Source: CAZBEL01 sp964628055 (lineage in GTDB: Bacteria; Fidelibacterota; Marinisomatia; Marinisomatales; TCS56). From it: 64,000 nt of DNA. The position numbers and the translations under genes were made by a program. The notes beneath the pieces are model-generated. The model saw nothing but the letters and a program-made list of their open reading frames with translations. It was not told where the DNA came from and made no database searches. This document shows, piece by piece, positions 63,913 to 64,000 of the stretch. Position 1 is the stretch's first letter. Each line of letters begins with the position of its first letter. Location of the stretch: positions 22,283 to 86,282 of the forward strand of contig CAZVNL010000004.1 in NCBI GenBank assembly GCA_964628055.1, in the 5' to 3' direction.

Positions 63913-63959
63913 AAAGTAGAACGTCAGCAATTATAGGTCAAGTAATATATTCGCTTGAA
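63913..63959 (-). promoter_or_regulatory. Possible promoter of the TonB receptor operon
   Basis: On the minus strand TTGACC (plus 63936-63941) is 17 bases from TACTTT (plus 63913-63918), giving a leader of about 20 bases. Alternatively TATAAT (plus 63930-63935) lies 18 bases after TTCAAG (plus 63954-63959). Both are plausible and neither is certain. Confidence 0.35.
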
Positions 63960-64000
63960 TTATTGTAGTTAGCACCCCAATCACCCAAACCAAATTATTG

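Overview
The window is a gene-dense stretch of a bacterial chromosome of intermediate GC, with no insertion sequence, prophage or CRISPR array that I can see. It reads like a Gram-negative member of the Fibrobacteres-Chlorobi-Bacteroidetes (FCB) assemblage, closest in flavour to Marinimicrobia, Calditrichota or KSB1-type lineages. The grounds are an Omp85 barrel, a TonB-dependent receptor with a carboxypeptidase-regulatory-like plug extension, a PorV-like barrel, large secreted proteins ending in NPFNP-type (FlgD-Ig/type IX-like) sorting tails, separate secD and secF, and a full-length atp operon. The taxonomic call is inference from gene content; no rRNA is present.

Layout. Bases 1-833 hold the end of an Omp85 barrel gene. 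Bases 835-4503 (minus) hold ogt, a DUF502 membrane protein, a FakA-FakB-like fusion and plsY. A decayed EamA transporter gene (4517-5439) follows, then secD-secF with a good promoter and terminator, then the threonine-to-glycine pair tdh-kbl. A divergent promoter region at 10735-11006 starts a long plus-strand run: parA, parB, an M23 peptidase, a bactofilin, two small ATP synthase accessory membrane proteins, and atpBEFHAGDC. A terminator-like hairpin lies directly before aspS, followed by an SDR gene and dinB. A macrodomain gene, a DUF2279-like gene with an internal stop, plsX, an aldo/keto reductase and a probable selenoprotein follow. Bases 28.8-34.4 kb carry small metabolic and regulatory genes (DUF2905, mmuM, PP2C, Sir2, cupin, nucleosidase, SPL-like radical SAM). 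Bases 34.4-37.4 kb (minus) carry an envelope/lipoprotein cluster. Bases 37.5-47.8 kb (plus) carry phoH, an FAD oxidoreductase, thiolase, acyl-CoA dehydrogenase, a branched-chain aminotransferase, nusB, secA and a Cys/Met-metabolism PLP enzyme. The end of the window has a secreted cohesin-like repeat protein, tRNA-Leu(UAG), a 1532-residue acyl-CoA-ligase/GNAT multidomain protein, and a TonB receptor - secreted protein - PorV operon.

Themes. Phospholipid acylation is well represented: PlsX and a fused fatty-acid kinase should both make acyl-phosphate, and PlsY consumes it. Protein export (SecA, SecD, SecF) and outer-membrane or type IX-like secretion recur. The most notable items are: (1) a GrdB/PrdB-family protein whose internal TGA falls in a U-x-x-C motif and is followed by a SECIS-like hairpin, so two apparent ORFs are probably one selenoprotein; (2) the 1532-residue fusion with a cryptic kinase-like middle; (3) an SPL-family radical SAM protein overlapping a nucleosidase gene, with the expected H-donor cysteine apparently replaced; (4) the FakA-FakB-like fusion next to plsY; and (5) a recurring TAAATTC promoter element, including a promoter-hairpin arrangement before aspS.
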